A stretch of 64,000 nucleotides of DNA, from contig NZ_CP036299.1 in NCBI RefSeq assembly GCF_007752345.1, forward strand, positions 4,870,001 through 4,934,000. The letters run 5' to 3'. The DNA comes from Planctopirus ephydatiae. GTDB lineage: Bacteria; Planctomycetota; Planctomycetia; Planctomycetales; Planctomycetaceae. Under the pieces are notes generated by a model. The model saw nothing but the letters and a program-made list of their open reading frames with translations, did not search any database and was not told the origin of the DNA. The translations under genes and the position numbers were made by a program. Below, one piece after another: positions 19,242 through 27,991 of the stretch (positions are counted from its first letter, which is position 1; the number at the start of each line of letters is the position of its first letter).

Positions 19242-20297
19242 ATGTCGGATACGACTCAAATCCTGCGCCAATGGATGCTGTTGCGGATCCTCTCTGCCCG
19301 TCGGCAAGGCGTTTCTCTCAAGGCTTTGGCCGAAGAACTCAAGGCCTCGACCAAAACCATTCAGCGCGATCTCGCACTCCTCCAGCAACTCGCCTTCCCC
19401 ATTGAACAGGAGGTCTCTTCGCACGGACGCAAACTCTGGAAAATGACCGATACCACCGGCATCCCGGCCCTCACATTCACGCTCGAAGAAGCCGCCGCCC
19501 TTTATTGGGGAAGTCAGTTCCTTGAAGGACTGGCTGGCACTTACTTCTGGCAAGGCTCACGCACGGCTCTCAAGAAAATCCGCACAGCATTAGGAGCACC
19601 TGCACTCAAACACCTCCAAAAGCTGGCCACTGGCATTCATCTCACACATGCTAAAGTTGTGGATTATGAATCCCGGGCCAAGATGATCGACGATCTGATG
19701 GTCGCGATGGAAGAACGCCGACTTACGGTGATTACTTATCAATCACTTCGAGCGACAGAACCAGTCACCTTACTCGATATTCATCCTTATGCACTCGTCC
19801 ATCACAAACATGCTCTCTATGTGATTGCCTGGTCGAAGGATCACGAATCGATCCGTACTTTTAAGGTCGATCGCATTACCCATGTCGAGTTGCATCAATG
19901 GATCTTTGACCGCCCCGAAGATTTCGACCCGGCGGTACACCTCGAACATTCGTTCGGCATCTTCTCAAGTAGTAAAGCCCCGGAAACTGTGAAAGTCCGC
20001 TTTGCCGCCAACGTCAGCAGGATCCTCGAAGAGAAAAAGTTCCACCCCAGCCAGAAACTCACGACTCAGTGGGATGGGAGCATTCTCGCGGAATATCAGC
20101 TCGGCCCCTTAGAAGAACTCACCTCCTGGCTCCTCAGCTTCGGCCCCCAAGTCGAAGTCTTGGAACCCGAACACCTGAGAAAACGAGTCATCGACTCACT
20201 CAGGCAGACACTCCATTACTACGAAAAGCCCGACTTACCACCATCTTCGACACTGGCACCTACATATTCATTACCTACAAAGCGCAAAGCGAAATAG
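19242..20297 (+). CDS. WYL domain transcriptional regulator
   Basis: The 351-residue protein has an N-terminal helix-turn-helix of the DeoR-like type (RILSARRQGVSLKALAEEL then TKTIQRDLALLQQLAFPIEQE), followed by the WYL domain from about residue 140 with PYALVHHKHALYVIAW and TFKVDRIT, then the WCX-like C-terminal extension (about 240-320). WYL regulators bind small ligands or nucleic acids and control DNA-damage or defence genes in many bacteria. None of those genes is adjacent here, so the target may be its own gene or the VWA gene. The chosen ATG directly precedes the HTH domain. Confidence 0.9.
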   Translation: MSDTTQILRQWMLLRILSARRQGVSLKALAEELKASTKTIQRDLALLQQLAFPIEQEVSSHGRKLWKMTDTTGIPALTFTLEEAAALYWGSQFLEGLAGTYFWQGSRTALKKIRTALGAPALKHLQKLATGIHLTHAKVVDYESRAKMIDDLMVAMEERRLTVITYQSLRATEPVTLLDIHPYALVHHKHALYVIAWSKDHESIRTFKVDRITHVELHQWIFDRPEDFDPAVHLEHSFGIFSSSKAPETVKVRFAANVSRILEEKKFHPSQKLTTQWDGSILAEYQLGPLEELTSWLLSFGPQVEVLEPEHLRKRVIDSLRQTLHYYEKPDLPPSSTLAPTYSLPTKRKAK

Positions 20298-20410
20298 CGA
20301 CCATTACGTGACTTAAAGTCGTGGCTTATTAAATCAACAAAGCTGGTGGTTGGTTCGTCAAAACATGGGAATGGTCCAGTAGCTGTATCTATTGATACTT
20401 GGGAGATCGA

Positions 20411-21085
20411 ATGTTTCGAAATGGAAACTTAATGAAACAGGTGTTTGAATTAATTACTAAACTCTGCATCGTTATTTCTGCAGTTTCAATGGTCAAAGTG
20501 GAATTGTCAAGCCCAGAGTTTGCCACTAAGTTTGCTATTGTCATGCTTACCTTAAGTTTTTTGAGAGATTGGTATATTCGTCGGCATAAAATCCTACGCT
20601 TATTGCCAGGTTTTGGCTTTTGGTGGATCACCACATACCTGATATTGCTACCACTGATGCCACTTTCAAAGACCCCGACAGGCCAATATTTTTTCACTCC
20701 TTGGGAAACAGTTTTTGCAACCTCTGTGTACGCTTGCGCATTTAGGGTATTCTTGATTGTTAATGAGAATGCTTCACGTGCATTAATGGCTTTACTTGGT
20801 TTTGACAATCAAAGACTAGACAAGGCGCAGAGAACAATGGCACACAGAATGTATAATAATTTGATGAACAGAGATAATAGTTACGTTGTCGATGACTCTT
20901 GTAGTGTCAATGATTCTGTTCTGTCCGAGCAAAGTTTTTTCGTGTATCAATCGCGTGGAGAAGAAGGTTGCTGTACCAGATGTGGAGCGGTGGAAGTAAA
21001 CACTTTTGAACCTTGCTGGAACTGTGCCCTTGCCAGACAGCAAGTTGTAGCTTCAAGACTTAAGTGCAAATACTGCAAGCCATAA
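20411..21085 (+). CDS. Membrane protein with C-terminal zinc-ribbon-like cysteines
   Basis: The 224-residue product has three or four hydrophobic segments (about residues 8-25, 35-50, 62-82 and 100-115) and a soluble C-terminus. The tail holds three cysteine pairs: GCCTRCGA, PCWNCALA and LKCKYCKP, which could bind one or two zinc ions. I do not recognise the family. The gene is clearly richer in A and T than its neighbours (ATTAATTACTAAACTC-like stretches) and has isolated codon use, which hints at recent transfer. GGGAGA lies close before the ATG; a TTG four codons upstream is less likely. Confidence 0.6.
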   Translation: MFRNGNLMKQVFELITKLCIVISAVSMVKVELSSPEFATKFAIVMLTLSFLRDWYIRRHKILRLLPGFGFWWITTYLILLPLMPLSKTPTGQYFFTPWETVFATSVYACAFRVFLIVNENASRALMALLGFDNQRLDKAQRTMAHRMYNNLMNRDNSYVVDDSCSVNDSVLSEQSFFVYQSRGEEGCCTRCGAVEVNTFEPCWNCALARQQVVASRLKCKYCKP

Positions 21086-22017
21086 TATTCAGATGTTAGG
21101 AATATACATGTTCACACAATAGCGTAGTAACGTATTTAAACGAGTACCTGATATCAGGCAGGGCATGTGAGTAATTGATTAATGAGTTGTACATAAATTC
21201 TTTTCTCCACCGGAATATTCCGCTGTTTGTTTTAAAAGGTAATCGGAGTTATTACGGAATAAATGTATAGACATTACTTATTCTTTTGATATGCGTTCGG
21301 CATACGCGCATTTCCAGTATTGTATTTAAGCAGCCAATATGAATAACTGACAAAAAGGTCCATCTATTCGCGGCAGGCAGGTCCTTACGAGAGAATCACG
21401 ACTTGCCGGAGAGTCGATGTTCGTCCCAGTTTCGGGTGACCAAACACTTCGAAGCATATCCTCGACAATACGTACAACAGAAATGGCCGCCATTACGGAC
21501 TGGGGTTGTTTGCTGCGGAGAGTGTGGGTGCGTGAGGTTGTTCGGGGGGAGAGTCTGGTTGTGAATTGCTTCATTATTCGTAACAACGCGCAACGATTCC
21601 GATTTCCTCTCTGCGAGAGGAAGTTCATAGCCTGAGTGAAGGGAGACCTGATTCGACTCTTCCCTGCTCGATGCGATGAAGATGGCCTATTCAATTCATC
21701 GCTTGGTCACCACAAGTTCCTCTTCAGCCCTTTGCAAACCAGATCTCTTTTCTTGATTCGATCTTGCTCCCGATCGCGAGATCATTGATGCGAATTCTCG
21801 TCTGAGAATGCCCGTCGCTGACGCTTCCGGCTCGTCCCGTCGTTGTCGGTTCGTTGTTATTCGAAGGCAACGATCGTGGGACTCGGGCAGGGCGCGGAGG
21901 GCAGACCTCATCAGCACTGCGTCTTCACCAATTCGACAGAGATCAGATTCTTCAACCAACCCTATCCTTGATATGACGTTATCCAGAAGTGCAAAACCAC
22001 TCCAAAATGTCCTGTGC
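21086..22017. other. AT-rich spacer and repeat-like DNA
   Basis: The first 250 bp are AT-rich with no gene. Open frames on the minus strand at 21326-21694 and 21696-22028 read as basic low-complexity peptides and I do not call them. Around 21808-21842 the plus strand reads GCCCGTCGCTGACGCTTCCG, which in one frame translates as EPEASATG; as I recall this string recurs between genes in many planctomycetes. I take it for an intergenic repeat rather than coding DNA. Confidence 0.5.
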
Positions 22018-22956
22018 CTACCTCTCACTGTCTTCTAAATCCTCTTGCAGCTTGAGAATAGCCTGGTCTAGAGGCAAGAGGTCTCTACCGTCGTGTATCA
22101 CGTCAACATCTTCAAGACCAAGGTGAACTGTCATTCTCTGAATAGATCTTAACCACTCCAGAGACGAAAGGTTTGATCGCTTAACGGCAGCAATTGTCAC
22201 ATACTTGATTCCATTCAATGACTCATTCCCATCGATTACATCCTCTAATTGTATCTCGTCAAGCGTCAGTGATTTGACTCGCCCATTAATACTTGTACGA
22301 ATCAACCGGCCACGGCAAGGCGTGTAGGAGATGTCCAGGTACTGACACGAGGATATCCATTTAAATGCCTGCTGCAGGTCTTTATCGTTGATTTTACTAC
22401 CCCTCAAATCAAAGTATTTAATGTCAGTGCTGTTTTTCACAACCCGCCATAGATCTTCGCCGCAACTTGTATGGCAGAGGAGAACATGCTCCATATTCGC
22501 TGGTTCGGCAAATGAAAGTCCTTTAGCGGTTAAGTGTTTACAATTCGACACATCTATACAGTTTAAACGTTTCTGCAATGGAATTGGCGATAAGTCCACA
22601 TCGTCTAGCGAGACGTTCTCACAATAAAAACGATTCAATGTGTCTATAGAAGAGAACATTTCTATCACATCTTTGCCGGTTTCTTCACCTATAGTCAAGG
22701 ACTCGATGCGACCAACAATTGGGAATGGAGACTCAATTAAACCTAATTCCCAAATTCTGCACAGATCGACGTATGTTATGTTTTGTGCGGGTATTCCGCA
22801 GCGGTTCCAGTAAACTAGATTGTCGCGGTAGCGATTGAAAACTGTCGTGAATTCAGCTCTTCCACCACCTTTTTCGATATGACTTGCAATATGTTCATTA
22901 GAGTTGGCAAGTTGCCAAGATGAAGCTGCTACAAATAGTACTGCCATCCATTCCAT
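22018..22956 (-). CDS. Leucine-rich-repeat-like exported protein
   Basis: The 312-residue product starts with a short hydrophobic segment (AVLFVAASSWQLANS) that may act as a weak signal. Between residues 95 and 270 irregular repeats of about 22-25 residues appear, with a central LxxLxI/C spacing: LNCIDVSNCKHLTAKGL, IKYFDLRGSKINDKDLQQA, CQYLDISYTPCRGRLI and VKSLTLDEIQLEDVI. This fits degenerate leucine-rich repeats that bind other proteins. It is AT-richer than its neighbours and sits in the same odd island as the zinc-ribbon membrane protein. No operon partner is visible. Its stop codon marks the right end of the repeat-like spacer. Confidence 0.65.
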   Translation of the reverse strand: MEWMAVLFVAASSWQLANSNEHIASHIEKGGGRAEFTTVFNRYRDNLVYWNRCGIPAQNITYVDLCRIWELGLIESPFPIVGRIESLTIGEETGKDVIEMFSSIDTLNRFYCENVSLDDVDLSPIPLQKRLNCIDVSNCKHLTAKGLSFAEPANMEHVLLCHTSCGEDLWRVVKNSTDIKYFDLRGSKINDKDLQQAFKWISSCQYLDISYTPCRGRLIRTSINGRVKSLTLDEIQLEDVIDGNESLNGIKYVTIAAVKRSNLSSLEWLRSIQRMTVHLGLEDVDVIHDGRDLLPLDQAILKLQEDLEDSER

Positions 22957-23001
22957 CAGGGATCACTCGCTTTTTGATGTCGTCTCAAAGCAATCAAAGA
23001 G

Positions 23002-26000
23002 TTACCGGTTCGAAGGGGATTCCTTCAGTAGTTGTTTCATTCCTTCGCCGAGTGCTTCACCAATGAGGAAGTAGCTTTCGGCATTGCCGAACCAGTGGTG
23101 TCCGTGGGTGGTGTTGGGGGACAGTTCCGCTGGGCGTGCGAAATCCGTTGTCTTTACAAAGAGGGCATTCTTGATTTGCCCGGTCCCCTGTTCCTGCGCT
23201 TTTCGGAACTCGAACATATCGCCGCTGGTGACAGGGCCCCCGTTGCCCAGTTGGCCTACGACGACCGGAAGGTTTGGCGAATCGAACTCCTTGCGGAGAT
23301 CTTTGACGAGGTTGACGAGATTCTGTGCGTACTCGGCAATCGCGGGTTTTTCACACATATCGTTCCAACCCTGTTGCCAGACAAATCCGGCGATTTCGTA
23401 CTTCTGATCGCCCAGTTCAGCGAGAGCAGCACGGACTTCTTCGACCATCTTTGTGTAATAAGGCCCGACCTGGCCGCCGGAACTGGGCGGCCTGAAATCG
23501 ACGAAGAGGCTTTTGCCTCCCCAGGCGGTTTTGATCAGCAGGACGGGTTCGTCGAGGTAGTCGCCCATGACTAAACCGAACCCCAGCTCGGGCCCGATGT
23601 GGCTGCTGCCGCCGTAGCCGGTATAGCCCACTGTCAGCCCGCCCTTACGGACCTTGTCTTCGACCTTGAACGAAATTTGCACATCATCGCGGACGACCCA
23701 TTCGCCCTTTTCGTTTTTCAGGCGTTTGAGTTTTTCGGCGCTCTGGGAGTGTTTCATCGACCAGACGAGGTTTCCTTTGCCGCCGTTGTAGTCTCTCTTT
23801 CCATCCATCGAGACGACGCCCTGGCCCTCCATGTTGGATTGACCGGCGAGGATGAAGACCTTGAGAGGCTTTGCTTCGGAGTTGGCGACAATGCGGACAA
23901 GTTGCGGGGATGCCTGGGAGGCTTTAATCGCAGAGATCGTTTCTCGGACACACTTGGCCTTCATACGCATAAGATGCTTAGGGAAGTCTTTTTCGTCCTT
24001 CTCGAAGTAGTTCGCGATTTGAGTCAGTTCGGGAATGACGGCTTTGGCATGGGAACCATAGGTGAGGAGGATCTCCATGAGTTCGGGAGTGCGTTGTTCA
24101 CTGGCCCAGGGATTTTGATCACGAGTATAGGTGACGAGAGCGTGCATGCCTTCTTCGATGTGGTGCTGCGAGAGGAGGCGCAGACCTTCGACGCGAATTC
24201 CATCGGCGAACATTTCGCCGCTGGGGGCGGGCTGAATGATGGCCTCGTAGATGGCGGGGAGCAGCGGCTTGATTTCATCAATTGAGAGGTGTCGATAGAC
24301 AGAACCAATGCTGCCGCGAGCGCGACCATCCTCGTTCTTGAGGCCTGCACGCACGGCTTTGTAGAGTGCCGGGCGATCGACACCTTCCAGTGAGCGGCCG
24401 AGCATGCCGTCATTATCAAACAGAGCAAACGAGAGATAACGCTGCTGCATGCCGCGAGGGTCGTTGATTCGATCGACCTGAGCGAGCAGTTCGAGGAGTT
24501 GAGGGACAGCTTTTGTGGCAGGGGCACCGATGGCAGCCAGTGCTTCAGCCGCTTTGATGCGGAGCCAGAGATCAGGATGCTGCAAGGTCTTCTGAAGGGT
24601 ATCGACGGCAGGTGCTCCGCGTTTGCGGAGGAAGATCAATGCCTGGCAGGCACCATAGCGAGTATCGAGACTTGGAGAGTCGAGCATCTCGATCAAGCGC
24701 GTGACGGGAGGATTCTTGCGGCGTCCCAGAGCCATGGCAGCGCGCTCGCGCACGACGGGCGACCAACTTTCCAGACGCTCAATCAGTTGTTCATCGCTCA
24801 GAGAATCGTAGAAACTTTTGCGATCTTTGTTATCCCAGCCACGCCCATCGACAATCAGCGATTGGGCGGCGGTGGCGTCGAGTTCGGTCACTGTACCCGG
24901 CCTTTTGCCAGTGAGATGTATTTTCTTCAGCGGCATGGCGTAGGCGAGCAAATAGCTTCCACTGCTATCCCAACCTGCGTAGCTATCGCTTCCCGGTTCG
25001 GGCGGGCCTTGATGCAGGTAGCTATGATCCCAGCGGCGTGCGAGATCGAAGTACCAGCTTCCGTACTCTTTCATCCAGGCACCAGTCGCGTTTGGTCCGG
25101 CTTGAGCAACGCCGGGCATGGCCCAGAGGATGTTGAAGAAGTTGCCCGTGTGTCCGCAATCACGCTCCGGTCCGTGGGAGGCAAGGCTCATGTGCGAGAA
25201 GAACTCGGCCCCTTTGGATTCCCCCAGTGTGTTAAATAAGACGGCGGCCATGCCGCATTTGCCGTTATCCTCGTGAGTCTCAATCCAGGGATGATGGTCG
25301 CCATAGGGAATGGCCCCTTTGCCGACATAAAAGCGGAGCAGTTTCATACTGCGCTCAATCGCGAGATCGAGAGCAGGATCTTTGACGCCTGCCTCGCGAG
25401 CCAAGACCAGTGAGATTGTGAGAGGCAGACCGGGAGAGTTCATCATGCCATAACCGCCGAGACGACCATCGGGCTTCGCAAAGCCGTGGCCCCACGAGCC
25501 AACTGCGCTTTGCCCCTGAGCGGCTTCGAGTGCGAGTCGTGTTAATCCGGGCATCACAGAATCATCGCCCGTGGCGATCTTGTATTCGGCTAGGAACATC
25601 GTGACGTAGCCGAAATACCATGTGGCCATGCCTTCGTTGCGGTAGCTGGCGGCCCACTGGGCTTCTTTTTGAATGAGTGGCAGAAAGCTCGGGTCTCCGC
25701 TGGCCAACAGAGCGAGGGCATTGAGTGATCGGGGAATGGGATCGAGATGCTGGGCGTAATCGGGAGTGGCTATCCGCCGGGCGAGCTCGCTGCACCCTTG
25801 TTCGAATATGAGCTTCGATTTCGGGCAATTGTAGGGAGCGGTCGCGCTGTAGGTGCCGATGATGGGGAGCTGGACCACAACCTCGCCCGTGCGACCATCG
25901 CGTGAACGGGTGAGATTCAGTTGGCCCCGGCCGGCTTCAGATTCTGCCAGAGTGAGCGCCAGGCCCATTTCGGTGCGGGGATCATGGGAAAAAGGCTTGC

Positions 26001-26235
26001 CTCCCACCCCGAGAATCACGTCGCCAACTTTGAGAACACCTTCAGCGGGAGACCCCTTCTCCACCTTGGTGATTCTGATCTCGCGGGCATCGGATGTGAC
26101 CAGCTTGTCACAACGCATCCAGCCGCGGAGGCCCGTGGCACCGAGATTCCAGTCATGTTTCTGGTCGGCAGCGAAGCACGAACCAGCCACTGCGAATAAG
26201 ACCGTGAGCACGAGGACATTAAGTCTGATTTGCAT
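23002..26235 (-). CDS. DUF6288-like PDZ/HEAT protein fused to SGNH sialate O-acetylesterase domain
   Basis: The 1077-residue product has a signal peptide (NVLVLTVLFAVAGSCFA), a PDZ-like domain (about 45-120; ITKVEKGSPAEGVLKVGD), a long alpha/alpha-barrel-like region in DUF6288 style (about 135-480), HEAT repeats (about 490-780; KTLQHPDLWLRIKAAEALAA) and a C-terminal SASA esterase domain from 790. The esterase has block I FILAGQSNMEG with nucleophile Ser800, a VWQQGWND block and a final histidine block THGHHWFG. It probably acts outside the cytoplasmic membrane on acetylated glycans or related esters. Five parts in one chain are unusual. RBS and start look ordinary. Confidence 0.85.
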   Translation of the reverse strand: MQIRLNVLVLTVLFAVAGSCFAADQKHDWNLGATGLRGWMRCDKLVTSDAREIRITKVEKGSPAEGVLKVGDVILGVGGKPFSHDPRTEMGLALTLAESEAGRGQLNLTRSRDGRTGEVVVQLPIIGTYSATAPYNCPKSKLIFEQGCSELARRIATPDYAQHLDPIPRSLNALALLASGDPSFLPLIQKEAQWAASYRNEGMATWYFGYVTMFLAEYKIATGDDSVMPGLTRLALEAAQGQSAVGSWGHGFAKPDGRLGGYGMMNSPGLPLTISLVLAREAGVKDPALDLAIERSMKLLRFYVGKGAIPYGDHHPWIETHEDNGKCGMAAVLFNTLGESKGAEFFSHMSLASHGPERDCGHTGNFFNILWAMPGVAQAGPNATGAWMKEYGSWYFDLARRWDHSYLHQGPPEPGSDSYAGWDSSGSYLLAYAMPLKKIHLTGKRPGTVTELDATAAQSLIVDGRGWDNKDRKSFYDSLSDEQLIERLESWSPVVRERAAMALGRRKNPPVTRLIEMLDSPSLDTRYGACQALIFLRKRGAPAVDTLQKTLQHPDLWLRIKAAEALAAIGAPATKAVPQLLELLAQVDRINDPRGMQQRYLSFALFDNDGMLGRSLEGVDRPALYKAVRAGLKNEDGRARGSIGSVYRHLSIDEIKPLLPAIYEAIIQPAPSGEMFADGIRVEGLRLLSQHHIEEGMHALVTYTRDQNPWASEQRTPELMEILLTYGSHAKAVIPELTQIANYFEKDEKDFPKHLMRMKAKCVRETISAIKASQASPQLVRIVANSEAKPLKVFILAGQSNMEGQGVVSMDGKRDYNGGKGNLVWSMKHSQSAEKLKRLKNEKGEWVVRDDVQISFKVEDKVRKGGLTVGYTGYGGSSHIGPELGFGLVMGDYLDEPVLLIKTAWGGKSLFVDFRPPSSGGQVGPYYTKMVEEVRAALAELGDQKYEIAGFVWQQGWNDMCEKPAIAEYAQNLVNLVKDLRKEFDSPNLPVVVGQLGNGGPVTSGDMFEFRKAQEQGTGQIKNALFVKTTDFARPAELSPNTTHGHHWFGNAESYFLIGEALGEGMKQLLKESPSNR

Positions 26236-26633
26236 GCTGATGACTTTTTAGTAAGTGGGGAAAGTCGATTCTGGCTGCCAATTCAACGAAGCCCGCAGGG
26301 GCCGGGATTCAATCGATCATGCCGCAGTTTGACGAACTGACTTGCAGCACAGGCTGTAATTGTACGCAACAACAGGATTGGTTACGCGAGAAATCAGGGA
26401 AATCTGCAACAGCTTGGCCTGTGGAACAATTTCGACGAGTGAGTTGGTGGCAGTCGTTTCAAGCGACATGGCGATGCCTGCGGTCGCATTCGAGTCGACA
26501 CGATAAGGCTGGCGAAGAGAACCGACAATTATTCAACACCGGATTACGATGAAATTGTCACTTCTACCGAGGTGATGAGAATGCTCAAAGTCTTTGAGGT
26601 TAAGCCGCCTTTTCGCGATATCGAATTGGGACA
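26236..26633. other. Spacer without recognised gene
   Basis: About 400 bp lie upstream of the DUF6288-like gene and downstream of the aldolase gene. One short plus-strand frame (26319-26552) has no family features or usable ribosome site. It probably holds the promoter for the long gene to its left, but I see no strong boxes. Confidence 0.5.
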
Positions 26634-27428
26634 TTAATACCGGGCGAGGTCGCCGGCGGCTTGGAGGCCGAGGTTGGCGACAACTTCCTGGGCGCCAGTC
26701 ACCATGAATTTCAGTTCGCTGCCCACCGCAATGAATTGCCAGCCCGCATCAATCCGCTTCTGAGCCTGCTCGACCGATTGAGTGTGAATGCCCACGGGGA
26801 GGCCATGCTTTTTACCAGCCGCCAGAATCCGGCCGAGCATGGCTTCAAACTCTTCGTGAGTCGCCTCGTTGCCATCGGGAGCACGCATCTGCGCAGCGAG
26901 ATCATTGGGGCCGACGAAAATGGCATCGACTCCCGGCAGCGAATAGATCGCATCAGCATTAGCCACACCTTCGGGTGATTCTGTCTGCAGCACGACAAGA
27001 ATTTCGTCGTTGGCGTGCTGGTAGTAGTCGCCAGCACTGGTGCCGAAGTTCAGTGCATGCATCGAACCACCCACCGAACGATTTCCGGCCGGGGGATATT
27101 TGGCCGCAGCAATGGCAATCTTCGCTTCTTCGACGGTGTTGATCATGGGGACAACAATGCCATGTGCCCCCGCATCGAGCACGCGTTTGATGTAATCGTG
27201 ATCACCACGGGGAACACGGGCCAGGCAGACGCCACCGGCATCGGCAATCGCCCCAAACAAAAGCCCGGCACTATCCCACCCGATGGGCGAATGCTCCAGA
27301 TCGACCGTCAACCAGTGAAAGCCACTGCGGGCCATTAAACGCGCAGCGAAGACATTCCCTAAAGAAAGCCATGTGCCAATTTGTGGCTCGCCATTGGCCA
27401 AAGCTCGTTTGACAGGGTTCTTCCACAT
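26634..27428 (-). CDS. HpcH/HpaI family aldolase
   Basis: The 264-residue product is a full-length class II pyruvate-dependent aldolase: GTWLSLGN at the start, the catalytic histidine in VDLEHSPIG, the [16 protein letters not shown] segment, the acidic metal ligand in [13 protein letters not shown], and [10 protein letters not shown]. Enzymes such as 2-dehydro-3-deoxyglucarate aldolase or 4-hydroxy-2-oxoheptanedioate aldolase split oxo-acids to pyruvate and an aldehyde. The exact substrate cannot be fixed from sequence alone. I took the ATG preceded by AAAGG; an in-frame start nine codons upstream exists. It is divergent from the Rieske gene, with about 150 bp between. Confidence 0.92.
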   Translation of the reverse strand: MWKNPVKRALANGEPQIGTWLSLGNVFAARLMARSGFHWLTVDLEHSPIGWDSAGLLFGAIADAGGVCLARVPRGDHDYIKRVLDAGAHGIVVPMINTVEEAKIAIAAAKYPPAGNRSVGGSMHALNFGTSAGDYYQHANDEILVVLQTESPEGVANADAIYSLPGVDAIFVGPNDLAAQMRAPDGNEATHEEFEAMLGRILAAGKKHGLPVGIHTQSVEQAQKRIDAGWQFIAVGSELKFMVTGAQEVVANLGLQAAGDLARY

Positions 27429-27577
27429 CTGGTTACCTTTGTGGCACGGGGTCAATGATGAACGTCACAATGAGATTCGTGAGCCTGCAGGATACATTGA
27501 CGACAGGGATGATCAAAGCCGCTAGGCGAGCTATCATCGAGAAGAGACACGCGATCCTCCAGCATGATGGATGGGAA

Positions 27578-27991
27578 ATGACGGAAGCCAGTGGTTTGCC
27601 TTTTGAAGAAACTCCACCACCTTCCGCTGATTCGGGAGTTGCAAGCCGCTTTGTGGCCGTTGCCAAAGTGGGGACGATTCCGGAGGGCCAGGGGTGTTCG
27701 TTTGTGGTTTCTGGCCGGCAGATTGCCATTTTCTGCCGGGGTGGCGAGTACTTCGCCACCAGCGACTTTTGCCCTCACATGGGGGCACCGATTGCCGATG
27801 GCTATGTCGATGTCGATGGCGGTGTGGTTTGCCCGTGGCATGCCTGGAAGTTCCGCCTGAGCGATGGCTGTTGGCTGGATAATCCCAAATCCAAAACCCG
27901 GCTCGAATGCTTTGCCGTGCGGATTAATGGTGAGACGATTGAAGTGGCGTTGCCCGAGAATCAGGGGGCAGCTACGTCAGTTGATCAATGA
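27578..27991 (+). CDS. Rieske 2Fe-2S protein (NirD/ferredoxin type)
   Basis: The 137-residue product is a single Rieske domain. The cluster ligands are complete: C65 and H67 in DFCPHMGAP, C85 and H88 in VCPWHAWKF. The order of strands and the short length match NirD-like or dioxygenase ferredoxin subunits that carry electrons in the cytoplasm. No oxygenase or reductase partner is next to it, so its partner is unknown. The first 30 residues before VAVAKVGTIPEGQG are variable. Longer in-frame starts exist back to 27455; GATGGGA favours the chosen ATG. The 3' end overlaps that of the phosphatase gene by 20 bp. Confidence 0.9.
   Translation: MTEASGLPFEETPPPSADSGVASRFVAVAKVGTIPEGQGCSFVVSGRQIAIFCRGGEYFATSDFCPHMGAPIADGYVDVDGGVVCPWHAWKFRLSDGCWLDNPKSKTRLECFAVRINGETIEVALPENQGAATSVDQ

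Noticed and set aside
19242-20297. WYL gene as part of a defence system together with the AT-rich island
   Set aside because: The link rests on position only; the neighbouring genes have no known defence domain. Kept only as a note in the island finding.
21326-21694. 122-codon minus-strand frame, with a Cys-containing peptide in an overlapping frame
   Set aside because: Two frames compete without a good start or conserved motif. I left it as spacer.
21696-22028. 110-codon minus-strand frame with EPEASATG string
   Set aside because: The peptide is basic and low in complexity and carries a string known to me from intergenic repeats, so I treat it as repeat DNA.
24499-25239. 246-codon plus-strand open frame
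   Set aside because: It is antisense to the DUF6288-like gene and shows no signal, motif or ribosome site.
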